This document shows, piece after piece, positions 59,680 through 64,000 of a stretch of 64,000 bases of DNA (the stretch's first letter is position 1; each line of letters begins with the position of its first letter). The notes under the pieces were generated by a model. It was not told the DNA's origin. It did not search any database and worked only from the letters and a program-made list of their open reading frames with translations. The position numbers were made by a program, and so were the translations under genes. Origin of the DNA: Acidimicrobiia bacterium. GTDB lineage: Bacteria > Actinomycetota > Acidimicrobiia > Acidimicrobiales > MedAcidi-G1. The stretch covers positions 1 through 64,000 of the forward strand of contig DUCC01000016.1 in assembly GCA_012959995.1 (NCBI GenBank). Reading direction: 5' to 3'.

Positions 59680-62412
59680 GTGAACGTTCAGCAAAGCACC
59701 GACCAACCGCAATCCACCAGCACCGCCGATGCTGCGCTACGAGCCGACATTCGCCGCTTAGGGCACCAACTGGGAGGAACCTTGGTGCGCCAGCACGGCC
59801 AAGAACTCCTCGACCTCGTTGAGTTGGTACGTCAGTCAGCGCAAAAACTCCGCCAAAACGATGCGCCAGAAGGCGTAACTCAGAGTTTGACCGCTCTTTT
59901 GGCCGATACCGATGCCCAACAAGCCATCGCTTTAGTGCGAGCTTTTACCGTATATTTTCACTTGGCCAACGTGGCCGAACAGGTACACCGCATTGAAGAC
60001 CTCAATGTGGGGGCCGCTAAGTCAGATAGCCATTTCGAAGAAACAGTGCAGCACCTCATCGAATCGGGGGTGAGCCCGGAGGAAATTTCAGAACTTTTAA
60101 CCCGCACTGAGTTGCGTCCCGTTTTTACCGCTCACCCCACCGAAGCCACCCGCCGTTCAATCTTGAGCAAACTTTCACGCATTGCTGAACTCATCGAGCA
60201 ACGCTGTTCTCCACTGGCCTCGACCTCCGACCACCGTCGCATCGATCGCCGTATCGACGAACTCATTGAAGCCATTTGGCAAACCGATGAAATTCGTCAA
60301 GAACGGCCCGGGCCGCTTGATGAAGCACGCTTTGTGCTCTATTACCTGAGCCAAACGGTACGCCATGCTTTGCCTGATCTGTTTGAAGACATGGCCGCCA
60401 CCCTGAGCGACCTCGGGGTACAGACCGAAGCCACCCAGGTGCCTATTCGTTTTGGTTCATGGGTAGGTGGCGATCGAGATGGCAACCCCAACGTGTCGGC
60501 CCAAACCACTACCGAAGTCCTTGAACTTCAACGCCAACGGGCTTTGGACCTGCTTGTTGTGGAGGTCTCCGAACTTGCTGAAGTGCTAAGCGTCAGCGGT
60601 CGGCTCCATTCGGTGAACCCCCAACTTGCTGCTTTGGTGGCCACCGATGTTGCCGATCACCCAGAAATCATTACCAACGCTAACCAAAACGAGCCCTACC
60701 GATTACGTTGCGCCGCCATGATCTTGCGCCTACAAGACGCTAAACAACGTAAACCAGGCGGTTACCAAAGCGCCCAGCAATTTGCCGACGACCTTGAAAT
60801 GCTGGACCATTCGCTGCGCTCTCATGGCGGCGACCTTTTGGCTGATGGTCGCCTGACTCGGGTGCGCCGCATTTTGGCCGTCACCGGTTTTCACTTTGCT
60901 TCATTAGATATTCGTGAACATGCCGACCGGTTACACGAAGCGCTGGCCTCGCTCTTTGCGCCGCTCGGTATTGATTATCAAGATTTTTCTCCAGAAGAAC
61001 GTCAAAAGCATTTGCTTCAAGAACTCGATAGCCACCGGCCATTAGCGCCCCCCAAATCACACAACGAACATGACGTGCTGGCTTTATTCCGCACGTTACG
61101 CTCCCTGATGGATACCGATGGCGATCACATCGTGGACGGGTTTATCGTTTCCATGACCCGTGGAGTTGACGATATTTTAGCTCCGGTAATGCTGGCAAGA
61201 GAGGTCGGTTTGGTTGACCTCAACCAAAAAATCGCTCGCCTAGATTTTGTTCCACTTTTTGAAACCATCGAGGACTTACGTTCCCTGGGCCCGGTACTCA
61301 CCGAGTTGTTTTCGGTTGATGCCTACCGCCGGCTGCTGGAACTCCGCGGCGGGACCCAAGAAATCATGGTCGGGTACTCAGATTCCAATAAAGACGGCGG
61401 CATCACCACCTCACAATGGGAAATCCATAAAGCGCTTCTTCAAGTACGTAAGGTCACAGAAAGCTCCGGCATCAATATTCGGGTTTTCCACGGTCGCGGC
61501 GGCACCATTGGTCGCGGCGGCGGCCCCACCCACGAATCTATTTTGAGTCAACCCAGCGGGGTCCTCAACGGAGAAGTGAAGTTGACCGAGCAAGGCGAGG
61601 TCATTGCCGATAAATACGGTTTGCCCGCTATTGCTCAACGCAACCTCAACTTGGCGGTAAGCGCACTCGTTGAAGGCTCGTTAACTCACACCTCGCCTCG
61701 CCATGACGAAGCTTCCTTTACCTCTTGGTACCAAATAATGGACCAAGCCTCCGCCGCAGCTTTCGCCGCTTACCGGTCGTTCATCGAAACACCGGGGCTA
61801 CCTGAATACTTTGTTTCTTCTACCCCGGTTGAAGAACTCACCGCACTCAATATTGGTTCTCGGCCTGCTCGGCGCACCACCACTGGCGGCGGTTTAGATG
61901 GCTTACGAGCTATTCCTTGGGTATTTGGGTGGACCCAGTCTCGGCAAATCATTCCCGGTTGGTTTGGGGTAGGCAGCGGTCTCTTGGCCGCTCAAGAAGC
62001 CGGTCACAGCGATGAACTTTCTTCTATGTACACCAAATGGCATTTCTTTCGGACGTTCATTTCTAACGTAGAGATGACCCTGGCCAAAACCGACCTCACC
62101 ATGGCCAAGCACTACGTAGAGAGTTTGGTGGACCCTTCGTTACATCACCTTTTTGACCAGGTCGCCGCCGAACACCAACGAACCCTTGAAGTGGTGGCTT
62201 CCATAACAGGCACCGCTTTGCTGGCCAACAAACCCCTGTTGAAACGCACCCTAGCCGTACGCGACGCTTACCTTGACCCCATCAACATTTTGCAAGTAGA
62301 ACTCCTTAGCCGAGTGCGACAAAACCCTGATGCGGATCGTCACGACGCAACCCGCCGAGCCTTAATGCTTTCCATAAACGGCATCGCTGCTGGCTTACGC
62401 AACACTGGTTGA
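59680..62412 (+). CDS. ppc: Phosphoenolpyruvate carboxylase
   Basis: At 910 residues with a GTG start this is a normal-length PEP carboxylase, which makes oxaloacetate from PEP and bicarbonate. Motifs include FTAHPTEATRRS with the catalytic His near 155, GSWVGGDRDGNPNV near 263, VGYSDSNKDGGITTSQW near 563, and HGRGGTIGRGGGPTHESILSQ with the catalytic Arg/His loop near 605. The C-terminal SINGIAAGLRNTG is the usual end. It interrupts the CODH-maturation genes on the minus strand, which lie on both sides. Confidence 0.98.
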   Translation: MNVQQSTDQPQSTSTADAALRADIRRLGHQLGGTLVRQHGQELLDLVELVRQSAQKLRQNDAPEGVTQSLTALLADTDAQQAIALVRAFTVYFHLANVAEQVHRIEDLNVGAAKSDSHFEETVQHLIESGVSPEEISELLTRTELRPVFTAHPTEATRRSILSKLSRIAELIEQRCSPLASTSDHRRIDRRIDELIEAIWQTDEIRQERPGPLDEARFVLYYLSQTVRHALPDLFEDMAATLSDLGVQTEATQVPIRFGSWVGGDRDGNPNVSAQTTTEVLELQRQRALDLLVVEVSELAEVLSVSGRLHSVNPQLAALVATDVADHPEIITNANQNEPYRLRCAAMILRLQDAKQRKPGGYQSAQQFADDLEMLDHSLRSHGGDLLADGRLTRVRRILAVTGFHFASLDIREHADRLHEALASLFAPLGIDYQDFSPEERQKHLLQELDSHRPLAPPKSHNEHDVLALFRTLRSLMDTDGDHIVDGFIVSMTRGVDDILAPVMLAREVGLVDLNQKIARLDFVPLFETIEDLRSLGPVLTELFSVDAYRRLLELRGGTQEIMVGYSDSNKDGGITTSQWEIHKALLQVRKVTESSGINIRVFHGRGGTIGRGGGPTHESILSQPSGVLNGEVKLTEQGEVIADKYGLPAIAQRNLNLAVSALVEGSLTHTSPRHDEASFTSWYQIMDQASAAAFAAYRSFIETPGLPEYFVSSTPVEELTALNIGSRPARRTTTGGGLDGLRAIPWVFGWTQSRQIIPGWFGVGSGLLAAQEAGHSDELSSMYTKWHFFRTFISNVEMTLAKTDLTMAKHYVESLVDPSLHHLFDQVAAEHQRTLEVVASITGTALLANKPLLKRTLAVRDAYLDPINILQVELLSRVRQNPDADRHDATRRALMLSINGIAAGLRNTG

Positions 62413-62415
62413 GGG

Positions 62416-63534
62416 TTATTCCCCCACCAACTCGGCCAAATAGCGCAGCGACTCCAAATTATGGCCAGCGATAAACCGATCCACGTGAGGTAAAGCCGCC
62501 GCCATGCCTTGGGCCAACGGCGCATACCCGGGAGTGGCTTTTAACGGGTTCACCCACACCACTTGATAAGCCACCCGAGACAACCGAGCCATTTGTTCTT
62601 CCATGATTTCGGGTTCGCCGCGGTCCCAACCATCAGAAAGAATCACCACGGTGGCTCCTCGAGCCATGCCACGAATACCCCACTCATCGTTAAAACAGCG
62701 CAGACCGTCACCCAGCCGAGTGCCCCCTGACCAGTCGTTTACTACCTCAGCGGCCCGAGACAATGCGACATCCGGGTCACGGGTTGAGAGTTCTCTGGTC
62801 AAGCGGGTCAAGCGGGTTCCCAAAGCGAAAGCTTCGACCTGGCTGCGCCCCACCATGGCGGCATGCACGAAGCGAATAAGCGCCCGAGCGTAAGGCTCCA
62901 TGGACCCGCTCACATCGAGTAGCAGAACTAAGCGGCGTGGGCGCTCGCCGGGTTGGCGAAACATTAAGCGGGCCGGTTCGCCCCCGGTACGCAAAGCGGC
63001 CCGTACGGTACGGCGCAAGTCGGGGCGGCCCGAGCGTTGCGTTGCTCGCAAGCGGCGGCTTCGACGACGGCTCCCCGTTAAACGCAGTTGAGTCATCAAC
63101 TGGTGGAGTTCTGCCAGTTCTTGATCGGTGCAGACCGCAAAATCTTTGCTGGCCAGAACCTCGGCATGCGAATAACGCACGCTTACCAAGTCATCGTCGG
63201 AGACCTCTGGTGAGTCTTCGGGGTCTGGGGCTTGCCCAGCATCGTCAAGCAACAACGTCAACGGGGGCAGGTCGGGCACCTCTTGCACCTGTGGGTCGCC
63301 ACCTTGCCAATGGGCAGCAAAAACCTCGTCATAAACCGGTATTTCTTCTGGAGAAGACAGCAAGGTGACCCGGCCGGCCCAGTAAACCGGTGCTTGTTCT
63401 TGGGCTCCGACTTCGGCTACGGCACGGCCAAAATCTAACGTTGAGCCCACCGGAACAGCCAATCCGGCTCGACGCAGCGCTTCAACAAAACCCACCAAAT
63501 GGCGGTCCAAAGTAAGCGGTGCGGTATCCATCAT
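62416..63534 (-). CDS. VWA-domain CoxE-like protein
   Basis: A 372-residue protein with a von Willebrand A domain. The metal-binding MIDAS motif is in LVLLLDVSGSMEPYARALIRF near 205-225, with later TVVILSDGWDRGEP. A large acidic region precedes it. CoxE-type proteins work with a MoxR-type ATPase to mature the CO dehydrogenase active site. It lies 5 bases after the CoxD-like gene, overlapping nothing. The N-terminal DRHLVGFVEALRRAGLAVPVGSTLDFGRAV fits the CoxE opening. Confidence 0.88.
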   Translation of the reverse strand: MMDTAPLTLDRHLVGFVEALRRAGLAVPVGSTLDFGRAVAEVGAQEQAPVYWAGRVTLLSSPEEIPVYDEVFAAHWQGGDPQVQEVPDLPPLTLLLDDAGQAPDPEDSPEVSDDDLVSVRYSHAEVLASKDFAVCTDQELAELHQLMTQLRLTGSRRRSRRLRATQRSGRPDLRRTVRAALRTGGEPARLMFRQPGERPRRLVLLLDVSGSMEPYARALIRFVHAAMVGRSQVEAFALGTRLTRLTRELSTRDPDVALSRAAEVVNDWSGGTRLGDGLRCFNDEWGIRGMARGATVVILSDGWDRGEPEIMEEQMARLSRVAYQVVWVNPLKATPGYAPLAQGMAAALPHVDRFIAGHNLESLRYLAELVGE

Positions 63535-63539
63535 GGGCG

Positions 63540-64000
63540 TCAGCCCTGGCGCACCAAAGCCAAAATGTCACCAAAACCTCGAGCGCTGGCCCGTTGCTGA
63601 TCTTCGCGATATTTCAACAAGGCACTAATGGTGCTGGCAAAAGCTTCTTCATCGAGGTCATCTACCCCCACGGTTACTAATGCTTCTGCCCAATCAATGG
63701 TTTCTGCTACGCCCGGTGGCTTATAGAGCCCCATTTGGCGCAGTTCGGCCGCTACCAGCGCTACATCACGAGCCAACGATAAAGAAACTTCGGGGGCACG
63801 AAGCCGCAAAATCTCTATTTCTCGCTCTACCCCCGGGTGCTCGACCCAGTGGTAAAAGCAGCGTCGTTTCAACGCATCGTGTACGTCACGGGTGCGGTTT
63901 GAGGTGATGATGACCACCGGGGGTTGCTCAGCCGTAAAAGTGCCAAGCTCAGGCACGGTGACCGAATAATCCGAGAGGATCTCCAACAAGAAAGCTTCAA
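63540..64000 (-). CDS. CoxD/MoxR-type AAA+ ATPase, C-terminal part (cut by window edge)
   Basis: The frame stays open from the edge, reading EAFLLEILSDYSVTVPELGTF near the start of the visible part, then VVIITSNRTRDVHDALKRRCFYHWVEHP, a typical sensor 1 and arginine-finger stretch of MoxR/CoxD ATPases. The Walker A and B motifs are outside the window. It precedes the CoxE-like gene on the same strand by 5 bases. About 153 residues of the C-terminal part are visible. Confidence 0.85.
   Translation of the reverse strand, partial: EAFLLEILSDYSVTVPELGTFTAEQPPVVIITSNRTRDVHDALKRRCFYHWVEHPGVEREIEILRLRAPEVSLSLARDVALVAAELRQMGLYKPPGVAETIDWAEALVTVGVDDLDEEAFASTISALLKYREDQQRASARGFGDILALVRQG

Noticed and set aside
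1-64000. CRISPR arrays, insertion sequences, prophage genes, rRNA operons
   Set aside because: No regularly spaced direct repeats, transposase or phage-type proteins, or rRNA-like stretches were seen; only one tRNA was found.

Overview
The window (about 64 kb, mid-GC, no rRNA, no CRISPR array, no insertion sequence or phage gene seen) looks like the chromosome of a free-living, aerobic, high-G+C Gram-positive bacterium, most likely a marine or aquatic member of the Acidimicrobiia. This is inference from gene content: phoH-ybeY-corC-era order, DUF501 next to a Ppx/GppA phosphatase, an F420-type LLM oxidoreductase, a rubrerythrin/Fe-S oxidoreductase/DUF3501 cluster, a DmdA-like aminomethyltransferase and carbon-monoxide-dehydrogenase maturation genes. 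Genes are densely packed on both strands with many 1-10 base overlaps, and no intergenic stretch exceeds 300 bases.

Layout. 1-8.6 kb: housekeeping (uppS end, a DinG-type Fe-S helicase, era, corC, ybeY, phoH, sufB). 8.7-11.5 kb: small metabolic enzymes on the minus strand. 11.6-13.6 kb: the most unusual part, two overlapping genes that both need UGA to be read as selenocysteine; the second carries the Sec-Gly-Ser-Cys motif of the UGSC family. 13.6-21.1 kb: mutY, a thioredoxin-fold protein, a D-2-hydroxyacid dehydrogenase, an acyl-CoA synthetase, a PuuD-like membrane protein, a cupredoxin lipoprotein and a lipid kinase. 21.1-23.9 kb: a SelW-like selenoprotein (CVPU) followed by rubrerythrin, a GlpC/HdrD-like Fe-S protein and DUF3501. 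23.9-30.3 kb: an LLM oxidoreductase, a TetR regulator translationally coupled to an R2-like diiron protein with a palindromic operator candidate, chorismate mutase, an acyl-CoA synthetase and a phosphotriesterase-like hydrolase. 30.4-36.8 kb: a complete Aap-type polar amino-acid ABC transporter plus a TauD-type dioxygenase. 36.9-45 kb: catabolic dehydrogenases, a cation efflux pump, a DmdA-like methyltransferase and a GMC oxidoreductase. 45-55.9 kb: mixed metabolism, one tRNA-Leu(UAA), a PD-(D/E)XK nuclease-like protein and transporters. 55.9-64 kb: Ppx, DUF501 and CODH/molybdenum-hydroxylase maturation genes (CoxG, MobA-like, two XdhC-type proteins, CoxE, CoxD end) on both sides of ppc.

Three in-frame UGA codons (11937, 13316, 21147) are each followed 11-13 nucleotides later by a GC-rich stem-loop, as expected for bacterial SECIS elements. 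Ordinary gene calling would break all three genes, and the function of the UGSC pair is, to my knowledge, not established. Several strong intergenic palindromes (near 2.2, 36.8 and 42.1 kb) are a second unexplained feature; two share a TGGGATnTGACCC core.
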